Assembly (NCBI GenBank): GCA_033085395.1
Contig: JANQBS010000026.1
Coordinates: 62,001 to 126,000 of the forward strand
Direction of reading: 5' to 3'
Source of the DNA: Xanthoparmelia taractica
Lineage: Eukaryota > Ascomycota > Lecanoromycetes > Lecanorales > Parmeliaceae
Length of the DNA: 64,000 bases
Shown: in pieces, positions 55,264 to 64,000 of the stretch
Position numbering within the stretch: position 1 is the first letter of the stretch
Layout of the letters: every line of letters starts with the position of its first letter
The notes under the pieces: generated by a model
Told to the model about the DNA's origin: nothing
What the model saw: only the letters and a program-made list of their open reading frames with translations
The model's database searches: none
Translations under genes and position numbers: made by a program

Positions 55264-56205
55264 TTAGATACGCAGCATATCCCATAGCATATAGACACAG
55301 ACTATCGCAACCACGCCGCTATTTCCTCCAATCGCCCACGCGAACGGGTCCCGCGCATCTATGCCCGCTGCTGCGCCCGTGGACGATGACGATAAGGTTG
55401 GCGCTGGAGCAGATGTCGAAACGGGTGCAACCTGGGGTTGTGTGGTGGTGTGCGTCGTGATAGCGGCAGTGGGGGAAGAAGAAGTGGAAGTGGATGAAGA
55501 GGAAGTGGATGAAGAGGAAGTAAATGAAGAGGAAGTAAATGAAGAGGAGGTAGCAGAGGCAGCTTTTACTCTCGTCGCCGTAGCGGTCGAGATACAGCTG
55601 CCGCTCGCTGTGCCGCTGTGATGTGCGCAATTGCTTCTCGTCGTGCTATTGTTTCCATCCACTGGGGGGCCGTTGTCATCGCCTTCTGTATCGCTGTTGT
55701 CGTCGGTCGCGCCTTCACCGCTTTCGTGGTTTTTATGGTCGGGCGAATCGTGTGTCTCGGGGCTATCGTCATGCTCATCGTCATCTTTATTGTTTTTGTT
55801 GTTTTTGTCGTCGTCGTTTTGTTTCGGGTTCGAAGCCCCGACTGGTGCAGCAGGGCCTGTCGGTGGCGCAGGTGCTGGTTGTGGCTCGGGTGCTGGTGCT
55901 GGCTCGGGTACGGTTGGTTGGTCGGGTTCGGTTGCGGGCTCCGGTGCCTTGGCCGCTGGTTCTGGTTCTGGTGGAGCTCTGGGGACGAGGGCTGCGAGGT
56001 GGTTGCTGAGTCTTGGGGAAAGATCATGTCTCTTGTTGCCACCCAGCCTTTTCTCATCAACGGAGAAGGGCTCAACAGCTGCTGTATTTGGACGAGGCGA
56101 ACGAAGGTCCCCAGGGAATGGGTCACTCGCAAGTGCAGTGATGCTTATCGAGGAGCATAACAATAGGATAGCAGTCGTAAAGGAAGGGGAGATATACATT
56201 TTCAT
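55264..56205 (-). CDS. Secreted or surface Pro/Ser/Thr-rich protein
   Basis: A 313-residue protein with a clear N-terminal signal peptide (FTTAILLLCSSISITALA). A proline/alanine/glutamate repeat follows (PEPAPAPEPQPAPAP), then an acidic, asparagine-rich stretch, a serine/threonine-rich region and a C-terminal hydrophobic segment (GVVAIVCVYMLWDML). The Ser/Thr region is encoded by a 15-bp DNA tandem repeat and is likely heavily O-glycosylated. The C-terminal segment could be a GPI-anchor signal or a membrane anchor. Probably a cell-wall or plasma-membrane surface protein. No catalytic domain is visible. Frames of 180-220 codons on the opposite strand are shadows of this biased sequence. Confidence 0.7.
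   Translation of the reverse strand: MKMYISPSFTTAILLLCSSISITALASDPFPGDLRSPRPNTAAVEPFSVDEKRLGGNKRHDLSPRLSNHLAALVPRAPPEPEPAAKAPEPATEPDQPTVPEPAPAPEPQPAPAPPTGPAAPVGASNPKQNDDDKNNKNNKDDDEHDDSPETHDSPDHKNHESGEGATDDNSDTEGDDNGPPVDGNNSTTRSNCAHHSGTASGSCISTATATRVKAASATSSSFTSSSFTSSSSTSSSSTSTSSSPTAAITTHTTTQPQVAPVSTSAPAPTLSSSSTGAAAGIDARDPFAWAIGGNSGVVAIVCVYMLWDMLRI
55486..55545. repeat. 15-bp minisatellite, four copies
   Basis: Four adjacent 15-bp units starting at 55486 (GGAAGTGGATGAAGA with two-base changes in copies three and four). They lie inside the surface-protein gene and encode its repeated Ser/Thr/Phe pentapeptide. Length variation between strains is likely. Confidence 0.9.
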
Positions 56206-56882
56206 TAGACAAGGCTTGTTTTTGATGCAATTGAGATTGAGAAGGTTGGTGAATCAAAATCTCAAGCACAACAAGAACCGCTCTCTTTAAAATTTCTCAA
56301 GGGCATTCGAAGCAATGTTTATATACTTGGAGATTGCGGCTGAACCCCCCTGTCACACGCTAAAAGGCAAAGAGAAAGTGTGTGTGCAGAAGGACATTAA
56401 AGACAAGTTCCTCGGGACGGAGCGAGGACTACCGAGACTTGCAGAAAGGTAGCTCACCCTAGGCGCTACAGAAGTAGATGATTGAAAGGATAAAGTCTTC
56501 GACTGCTATGAGTGGGATAGAAGATGGCGAGGAAGGCTGAGGCGGCGTACTGGAAATTAAGTGGGTGGCATTGACCTTGAAATTGTATTGGACTTGGACT
56601 ATTTCGCTCTCCCCGTTAGGTAATACTCGCATGAATTCTGAAAGGACGGACTCATGTATCATGAATCATGCTCATTTCCATGTTCGTCCTGATGCTGATC
56701 CATTTTGTATGTTGTTTCTTTTTTCCACGGAGAGCTTCGCGCACCTTAATGTACTTCTACATGGTGCCAAGAGATCCTCGCTTAGCCTCGCACTAAGGCA
56801 AGCCCGCACTTTGATTGAATCGACGACCTCATTCCCATTAGTACAACATCACAAATCGAACAGTAACGGTCAGCCATCCAAG
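56206..56882. promoter_or_regulatory. Divergent spacer before eL19
   Basis: A 677-bp spacer between the surface-protein start (minus) and the eL19 start (plus). It must contain the eL19 promoter. No gene is seen; short frames lack domains. Confidence 0.45.
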
Positions 56883-57795
56883 ATGTAAGCTATCTATCAC
56901 CCTTTGGTGTGCGAGACATGAATAGAATGAGTCTCGAGTGATTTGTCGCTCTGGTCAATCCAAGCGTGCTCTGAACCTACACGACTCCGGATCCCCTCCA
57001 TCATCAAATCTGTCTCCTGGCTAACCCACACTTTTTCATAGGGTCAACCTCCGCACCCAAAAGCGCCTCGCGGCCTCCGTCGTTGGCTGTGGCAAGCGCA
57101 AGATCTGGCTCGATCCCAATGAAATGAACGAAATCTCCAACGCCAACTCCCGCCAGACAATCCGCAAGCTCGTGTCCGATGGTCTCATCATTCGCAAACA
57201 GGTCACCATGCATTCACGTGCGCGTGCGAGGGAGTTGACTGCCGCTCGACGGATTGGGAGACATAGAGGGTTTGGAAAGAGGAAGGGTACGAGCGATGCT
57301 AGGATGCCTAGGTATGGGATTTCTGCTGCCCTGCAAGAGCTCCCGTGGAAGGGGACACTATATACCACCCAGTCGTGGGTAACCCGGAGATTAGTTGGCT
57401 GATGTTCTGGTATTACTCTTCAGCCAAGTGCTCTGGATGCGCCGTCTCCGAGTCCTCCGCCGCCTCCTGGTCAAATACCGTGCCTCGGGCAAGATCGACA
57501 AGCACCTGTATCATGAGCTCTACCATTTGAGCAAGGGTAATACGTTCAAGCACAAGCGGGCATTGGTTGAGCATGTGAGTCATAGCGTCCTACAAGTCTA
57601 CAACACTTTCTCTGACGCATCTTTTTGTAGATCCACAAGGCCAAGGCCGAGAAACAACGTGAGCGTATCTTGAAGGAAGAAATGCAAGCCAAGCGCGATA
57701 AGACCAAGGCAGCGCGCGAGAGGAGACAGGAGCGTATTCAGACAAAGAGGAATGCGTTGACAGGCGAGGTGGAGGAAGAGTCGAAGAAAGAGTAG
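56883..57795 (+). CDS. rpl19: Ribosomal protein eL19 (60S L19)
   Basis: Four exons (56883-56884, 57042-57311, 57424-57574, 57631-57795) encode 195 residues, the normal length. The first exon is only AT, so the start codon itself is split (AT, then G in exon 2) by a 157-nt intron with GTAAGC and TAG ends. The protein reads VNLRTQKRLAASVVGCGKRK, then KIWLDPNE, ARMPSQVLWMRRL across the second junction, and a long basic C-terminal helix ending EVEEESKKE. eL19 sits in the large subunit and its helix contacts the small subunit (bridge eB12). Introns of 112 and 56 nt follow. Confidence 0.95.
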
Positions 57796-58229
57796 AGTCC
57801 GGGTGTATCGAAATATGCTGCATGATTAGGGATCATAGGTCACACATCATGCCATGGCGAGATCAGTGGCAAATCACGAGACACGCTGCTGTTGGTGGTG
57901 TTGTCAATTGCGTGACGGTTTCACGAGGTAGGTCTACCTTAACAATGAACTCCCATGTTCTCTATCCAAGCCGTATTTTAAATCACGATCGTTCGGTCAG
58001 TTTCAAGCCATGTAGATTTGGTGTATGGCCAGATCTGGCTCCTGCATCAGTAGTACTTTCCTGCCTGTATTTAGTGTTCTTGGCTGCGGGCATTTTGATG
58101 CCAAGCCCTTCGGGATCGCGAAATCTAAAACTCTTCCACTGCAGGCATCACATACGAAGTAGACCTTTATTCATATCTTCTATTATCCAAAACTCGAATC
58201 CATATCAGAAGAAAAAAGCAAGCCTCATA
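57796..58229. other. Intergenic spacer, eL19 to SR protein
   Basis: A 434-bp spacer holding the 3' end of eL19 and the promoter of the SR-type gene. No gene or repeat is seen. Confidence 0.5.
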
Positions 58230-59145
58230 ATGTCGCGAGGAGGTGGTACCACTCTCTACGTTACCGGCTTCGGCCACGGCACGCGAGCCCGCGATCTGGC
58301 CTACGAATTCGAACGGTACGCCTATAGCTCACCAAGCTCCCTTTCTCGTCGAGCCTACCCTCCAAAACCATTCATAGATGGGCCCGATGCCCACTCATGT
58401 TTCTCAGTCTCCGTCCTGCTGCCATGTCATTGCATCAGCCGACCCTTGTTCTGACACGTCTTCAGCTACGGACGCCTTGTGCGCTGTGACATTCCCGCTC
58501 CCCGAAGCGCTGCAAGCAGACTGTACGTTCCCTAGGCAAAGCGCTGTAGCTGCTTCGAACGTTCTGTGCATACTCACACGGCCAGCAGATTCGCTTTCGT
58601 CGAATACGAGAGTCGCCGTGATGCTGATGATGCCTATCACGAGATGCATAACAAGCGTCTAGGGCGGGATGATGTCTTGAAGATTGAGGTACATAGCGTC
58701 TAACCCACCGGCTTCACTTTAGCAAGTCTGATTAATAGTTCAGTGGGCCCGTACGCCTCCTTCCGCATCCTGGCGGTTTGACTCCGGCCGTGACGCACGG
58801 GGTGGTGACCGTGGTCCAGGCAGCCGTCGTGATCGCTCTCCTCGTCGCCGATCAGCATCTCCACCTCGTCGTAGCAGAGGCGACTACTCTCCTCGCAAAG
58901 ACGATCGTCGCGAGCGCGACTACGATAGGCGTGACCGAGACCGCTCTCGAAGTCCAGACGATAGGGACCGTGAGATGAAGGACGTGGATCGACGTCGCGA
59001 CGTTGAAGACGACCGTGATAATACCAATGGGGATGACCGTAAAGGTAAACCTGCCTGCTACGAAGGACTTTGGGGGTCCGCTGATTGTATTCTTCCAGTC
59101 GACGTGGGATCTCCCGACCACGACGAGCTCGATACTGCAGAATAG
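58230..59145 (+). CDS. SR-type RNA-binding protein (one RRM)
   Basis: Five exons (58230-58315, 58466-58522, 58589-58688, 58744-59044, 59099-59145) give 196 residues with all joins in frame. The N-terminal RRM has the RNP2 stretch TLYVTGFG and an RNP1-like LFAFVEYE rebuilt across the second junction, followed by the RRM end ILKIEWARTPPS region (here LKIEWARTPPS). The C-terminal part is rich in RD, RS and DR dipeptides (RRDRSPRRRSASPP), as in splicing factors of the SR family. The protein probably acts in the nucleus in splicing or mRNA export. The first intron is 150 nt and the last is 54 nt; the last exon is the least certain, and reading through would add a different tail. Confidence 0.88.
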
Positions 59146-60330
59146 ACAACCTCAACAGACATGCGCCTCAAGATTTCAGCAGTGGGTGGTGTTGATCGCA
59201 CTAAAGATGTTCGAATCCTAAGGCTTGAATTGCAACAACCAATGGAAGCATGGAAGGAGGTTTTTACATAGGTCAAGTATCGGGTTCTCATTTCCTTTTG
59301 TGTGGACCCTGTCTGTCTCTAACTCAGAAGCAAAGCAAGCATGCTGGAATTTGGGTGGTTATCGAGATGGCTTAATGGTCAGCAGCTCGGTTTTAGATCT
59401 CGATCCGACGACGGAGCTTCCTTATCCTGTAACCTCGAGACGAACCCTTCCATAGACCACATCACCTCAACAAAAGTTTGCTCCTCACTCCTTCCGCGCC
59501 GAACCTCCTTCCTCCCACCTACCGTAACCTCACCTCGCCGTCCACCTCCGCTCCTCGTCCTCGTCCTAACGCGCGTCCTTCCTTCTCTCTTCCCTCCGCC
59601 TTTTCCTTTCGATCAATACTTGCTCCTGCAATCGCCCTCTTCGGCCATCCTACAATCGCTGCCTCAGAGTCTACTGAGTGGTCATGGGTTCATCGCGGTA
59701 GGTTGTTCAAACTATTTCAACTCTCTACACTGCGGAAATATGTAGATAGCTAGCTTGGTATGGGTGCTTTAAATAAAAGTTTGGTAGCGCACTGCGCCTC
59801 TTTCTCGAATCGTTTCGATACAATCCCCGGGTGCCATATGCCATATCATCTCTCTCCAACATCTTCCTACGTCCAACGAAGGCGATGCCTTCCTTCTTTG
59901 ATCTTCCCTACTCCATCCACGAATGCCCTCCCTCCACAAGACCTACAGTTTTTTTTTTTTTAAAATGGCCAAATTCATGCGCTGGATATGCCTTTCCCTT
60001 TCTCGCCTTGCAACTAAGCGCAATGTATATTGGTGATTTACGTGAAAGTGTAAAAGAGTAAAGCAGTGGAAGTTTTACCAGAAGTAGATGTAGACTTTTC
60101 ACATTTCGGGATTCGTATAAGTGTAGACGGGCAGACACTGTCCTAACCAACCCAGCTGGCGGCAAGGTGGCGAGTGTATTGCTTGAGAGATTGATATACT
60201 CTGTGGATTTCATATACCTTATGGATAAAAAGTAGTACTTTAGATAAGACGGGGACATGTATTGGGACTTTGGCTTCTAACTTATTTTTTCGTATTAGAT
60301 ACAAGTGATTTAGGTTAGTTCTATTCTATT
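59146..60330. other. Intergenic, no gene seen
   Basis: About 1.2 kb between the SR-type gene and the convergent TFIIIC gene. It holds a 13-T run (59949-59961) and a short CTATT pentamer run near 60320-60338. The frames in between have no domains. Confidence 0.55.
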
Positions 60331-61726
60331 CTATTCTACATCCTCCATCTCCACATCCGGTGTTCCAGAAGCAGGGACCTCGTTCTCATCTTCCCTCACC
60401 ATCGCTGACTGCAGTCCTGGAGAAGACCTAGGAGACGCATGTGCGGCTGCTGAGGAGATGTCGTGAGCATTTTCTATTTGCATGGGCAGCAGTATAGGAG
60501 GCGTTGGGGAAGCGCTAGCAGAGCCAGAGCGTGATCGATGCGCTGGTCGCTCAGCTGGTAATGGAGACACACCGGCAGGCGTCTGTCTCCCATCGCTCGC
60601 TGCACCCTCCAAATGATCCCAACTCTCCGGTGTCGTCGTCGTCGATGCACCGGCTCTGATGTCTGCTCCTGGCGTATCCCACATTCGTGGCCGGTAGTCC
60701 CTGAACAGACCCCCCTTCGCCGTCCGTGGTCCTCGCATCCGCCTGCTCCCTCTTGGTCTTCCGCCCGAACCCTTGCCTCTCCGATTACTTTGTGTGGTCT
60801 CATATTCTTCTCCGTCTTCCATGTCCAGGGCCTCGCTGGCCTTTCTCCGCTGGCTCCGCCATCCGGACCCTTGGTTCACTTTCTGGGTGTAGACGGTCAC
60901 GTTGTCTTTTTCGCCCTTTTTGGCTTTGATGGCGATGAGGCGTTCGAGGAAGTTGGCTTGGTTTTGTCGGGTGCGGGTGGGTGTTGGGCCGAGGGGGATC
61001 TTGACCGGTGGGGCTGATGGAGCTTTTTCTAGGCTGACAGCGTCTTTTGCTGCGGCGGTTGAGCTCTCGGGTGCTGGCGTTGATGAAGTTTGGGCGCCTT
61101 CTTCGGTGGGATGGCGGGAAGATATTTGCGCGGGTCGGCCCATGAGCTTGATGCTTGATGTTGCCAGAACGGAGACATTGGGTTTCTCTCGGAGAAGGGG
61201 GTGAGGGAAGTCGGGCGTGGGAGCGGTCAGGAGGACGTCTGTGCCGAGAGTTGATGTCCACTCGCAGGAGTACAGTTGGTTTTGGTATGAGACTAGGGGG
61301 TTTTGCTTGTGGAGATCGAGGATCTGGATGCAATTTTTGCGCTCGGAAAATGATGTGTCTTCTTCAGGCTGCTCTAGTGCCGGATCTATAGCCATCGGCG
61401 CTGGTGGCTCTGGTGCAGGGGTTTCCGGTGGTTCTGACGGTCCTGCATTGTCTTGGGCTCCGGGCGACGTAGTTGGCTGAGGGGATCTTGACGGTGGTTC
61501 ATCTGGCTTTTTCTTTTTGGAGCCAAGCTTGTTGTAGTCCGCAGCTGAAGAGATGTCAAGGGTTACATAGAAACTCTGACGGCCACCGTCAGCGACAAGA
61601 ATGGCATTTGATTGGGTCGAGGGGTTCACTCACCTCCGTCTCTGTTTCATGGTACTCGTACTCCCACTCTGAGTCGTCTTCTTCCTCCTCAGCTACAAGA
61701 GCACTTGCTGATTGACTCTCGGGCAT
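60331..61726 (-). CDS. TFIIIC subunit with sub6 domain (Tfc7-like)
   Basis: Exons 61726-61634 and 61575-60331 (58-nt intron) give 445 residues. The N-terminus is acidic and contains EWEYEYHETETE, continued after the junction by SFYVTLDISSA. This is the TFIIIC_sub6 signature found in yeast Tfc7 and human GTF3C6. The domain goes on through the beta strands NCIQILDLHKQNPLVSYQN and YSCEWTSTLGTDVLLT. The rest is low-complexity: proline/serine-rich segments, a basic RGG-like stretch (GKGSGGRPRGSRRMRGP) and an acidic end (PDVEMEDVE). TFIIIC recognises the A and B boxes of tRNA genes and recruits TFIIIB and Pol III. The ATG at 61726 is the first; earlier frame is non-ATG only. Confidence 0.85.
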
Positions 61727-62435
61727 GCTTGTTGAATCAGAAGGAAGGACAGGGGCTTGTTTTCCACTACGGAAAATGAAAGTCACAGGGCAAGTGAATG
61801 ATCGGAGTATCAGGTAGGGAAGCTGCTGCTACCATCCGCTTCGCTGAGTCGGCTGGCAACTCGGATGTCCATCTTGTAGAGAACATTGCCGTAGCTCCTA
61901 GGCAGAGCTCATGTTGACCACCTCTGTATAAGAGATAAAATAAGAAATGAAATGCCATAGCGGTAGAAGTAAGAATTCGCCAAGCATGCTAAGCATTGTT
62001 GGGGTCGGATGATTGCAGATCAAAGCTTCGGCCCGAACACCCGAAAGGGATTCAAGATGATGTAAGCTTGCATTATCAGGATGCGAACAACAAACAGCTT
62101 TGTTGCCATTGCATCTTGCTACCATTGATCAGCTACAGCAACAGGCTATCATGGCTACAACACCCGTCATTCATTAACAGAACATGTGAGTGTCCGTCGT
62201 CAGCATTCGAACATAGTTAGCCCTCACATCACAGTCGTTGCTTAAACCGTGCACTTCCTGCACCTTCAGACTATGCTCACTCTCACCTTCACCATACGTG
62301 CAGTTGCTGACCTTTCCTGGCCGGTAGATTTAAATCAAACATTCCATAGTATCATGATATGTGCACCGTCCGATGAATCGCAGAGACTGCAGTGAGAAAA
62401 GAAGGAGTGCGGGTTGTGCGAGGTGAAAGGTGGCA
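61727..62435. promoter_or_regulatory. Divergent spacer, TFIIIC and Vps62 genes
   Basis: A 709-bp spacer between two divergent start codons. No gene or repeat is seen. It should carry both promoters. Confidence 0.5.
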
Positions 62436-63947
62436 ATGGGCCGTTCAACCAGATCACTGGAAGATTCGCTTGTTCCCGAAGAAAAAGGACCACCGGAGAC
62501 CGCAAATATGGCCTCTGAAAAAGATGGCGACGTTGAGGAAGCGCCGCATCACCGTCTACCGTCCTTGAATAGTTCCCAAGATGTGCGAGTGAGGCATAGC
62601 AGGACGTCTGTGAAATTGCCATTCCTACTACGCTTCATTTTGGTGGCCTTCATCTTCACGGTCCTGCATAACCCCCCGGTCAGTGCTACATGGTTCAAGG
62701 GCCGGGCCCGTGCCTGGTCGAAACTGTGTGGCACCGATCGTGGGTGGCAAGAAACCCTGGCCCTTAATACCAAGTCAAGGCCTGAAGATCTGGCTGACGA
62801 CCCTCGCGTGATGCATGAGATTCCTCAATACGTCCTTGATTACGCACCTCTGGTCCATCTCTATTCTGAAGAACAATTCTGGCCATGTGACCTTAAGGAG
62901 CATTTGTTCCATGTCACGCCAGAGCTGAATTATACGCCTATTGAAGGGTTACCGCAATTGAATTTAACAAACTTAGACCAGCTGAACCAGTTTGAGAAAG
63001 GGCGCCATGTCTTCTTGACGAGCAATGACAACGTTGAGGACCGGCCAGATTGGCTTGGTGGACAGGTCAACATACCAGATGATTACACCAATGATGCAAA
63101 ATTCGACCACTCTGGGTCTCGAATCGCTATGAACAAGACTCCAAAGCGAAGCCATGGCGGACACAGCGATGCTCCCGCTGTCCTCGTAACAGTTGACAAG
63201 GGTGATGGCATCGTGGATGCATTTTGGTTTTTCTTCTACAGCTATAATCTGGGCAATCTCGTCTTCGGTGTCCGATTCGGCAACCACATTGGCGATTGGG
63301 AGCACACTCTTATCAGATTCGAACATGGGAAACCTAAAGTCGTTTTCGTCAGCGAACATTTCTTTGGTTCAGCGTATAACTACTCGGCCGTGGAGAAAAT
63401 CGGGAATAGAGTAAGTATAAAACGTTCTCTAATAGAACTGGCCCGCTGATTGAGATAGCCTGTCGTTTATTCTGCAGTTGGCACCCATGCAATGTATGCA
63501 ACTCCAGGTACACACCCATATATCCTCCCTCTCGGAGTCCTCCACGACGAAACAGATCGCGGCCCGCTTTGGGATCCTGCCCTCAATACTCTCGCATACA
63601 CGTACGATCAGGTCACTGATACGTTGTCCGCTACCAATCGAACACCCGACGCTCCCACTCAATGGTTTTACTTCGCGGGGAAATGGGGCGACAAATTTTA
63701 TCCATTGAATGACAACCGACAATATTGGTTTGCTGGCGAGTATCATTACGTCAATGGCCCGCTGGGTCCAAGGTTCAAACACTTGGGAAGACGAAAGGTA
63801 TGCCAAGGGCGCTACAGTGATCCTTGTGTTATCAAGGATCAGCTCGATGTTAATGAGGTGAGGGTGTGGCCTGGACTGGGTGAAGGCGATGACTGGCCTG
63901 ATCCAAAGACGAGACCTCCAGGGCTATCGGGGGATGGCGACGATTGA
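62436..63947 (+). CDS. vps62: Vps62-family protein
   Basis: Exons 62436-63410 and 63459-63947 (48-nt intron) give 487 residues. After a polar N-terminal tail, a membrane segment appears (residues about 63-85, LLRFILVAFIFTVLHNPPVS). The lumenal part follows, with the family stretches LVHLYSEEQFWPCDL, FWFFFYSYNLGN, GNHIGDWEHTLIRF and, across the junction, VVYSAVGTHAMYATPG. Vps62 and relatives are needed for cytoplasm-to-vacuole or vacuolar sorting, and many are type II membrane proteins. Two C-terminal cysteines in the RKVCQGRYSDPC stretch may be disulphide-bonded. The protein stops 53 bases before the window end and looks complete. Confidence 0.92.
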
Positions 63948-64000
63948 TGAATTGATGATAGAGCATTCAATTAGCAAAGCAGCATTTTAGGTATACACAC
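63948..64000. other. 3' flank of the Vps62 gene
   Basis: The last 53 bases of the window. No feature can be supported here beyond the expected 3' untranslated end. Confidence 0.5.

Noticed and set aside
55618..56290. Three long plus-strand frames (128-219 codons) opposite the surface-protein gene
   Set aside because: They are shadows of the proline-, serine- and glutamate-rich coding strand; their composition is explained by the frame on the minus strand, which has a signal peptide.
1..64000. CRISPR array, bacterial operon or phage elements
   Set aside because: The window is eukaryotic with spliced genes; no direct-repeat and spacer arrays are present.

Overview
The window is nuclear DNA of a filamentous ascomycete (Pezizomycotina). 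The evidence is short GT-AG introns (mostly 45-75 nt), two classic fungal Zn2Cys6 regulators, an RTA1-type membrane protein, DAL5-like and other MFS carriers, a fungal CinA-like protein, Vps62, and housekeeping genes (GCN1, eL19, eL42, a TFIIIC subunit). I cannot fix the class; Leotiomycetes or Dothideomycetes would both fit. All gene models were spliced by hand from reading frames and splice consensus. No tRNA, rRNA, CRISPR or intact transposon was found.

Layout. 0.9-5.8 kb: a small metabolic/regulatory group (epimerase-type SDR, Zn2Cys6 regulator, classical SDR). 5.8-8.95 kb: a gene-poor island with a 17-bp tandem repeat, two perfect hairpins and G-runs. 8.95-14.3 kb: a second Zn2Cys6 regulator with a 491-nt intron and an RTA1-like protein. 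15.5-16.7 kb: a protein kinase gene interrupted by one stop codon. 19.2-22.4 kb: a CinA-like protein and a DAL5-like transporter, divergently transcribed. 23.7-29.6 kb: an unknown charged protein, a MOSC protein, an AYR1-like SDR broken by one stop, and an MFS carrier. 30.7-34.6 kb: a disordered protein, ribosomal protein eL42 and a 2H phosphoesterase-like protein. 34.6-37.0 kb: gene-poor. 37.0-41.5 kb: a JmjN/JmjC-like protein with tandem N-terminal repeats, and an F-box-like protein. 41.8-54.8 kb: a DEAH/DEVH-box helicase and GCN1, divergent from a 248-bp spacer. 55-64 kb: a Ser/Thr/Pro-rich surface protein, ribosomal protein eL19, an SR-type RNA-binding protein, a TFIIIC subunit and Vps62.

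Functionally the right half is dominated by core gene expression: translation (GCN1, eL19, eL42), RNA handling (helicase, SR protein, 2H-type enzyme) and Pol III transcription (TFIIIC). The left half is accessory: regulators, SDRs, transporters and two genes with disabling lesions. The points most worth checking are the hairpin island, the start-codon introns of both ribosomal protein genes, the JmjC protein lacking its expected HxD/E segment, and the CinA-like/transporter pair with altered active-site positions.
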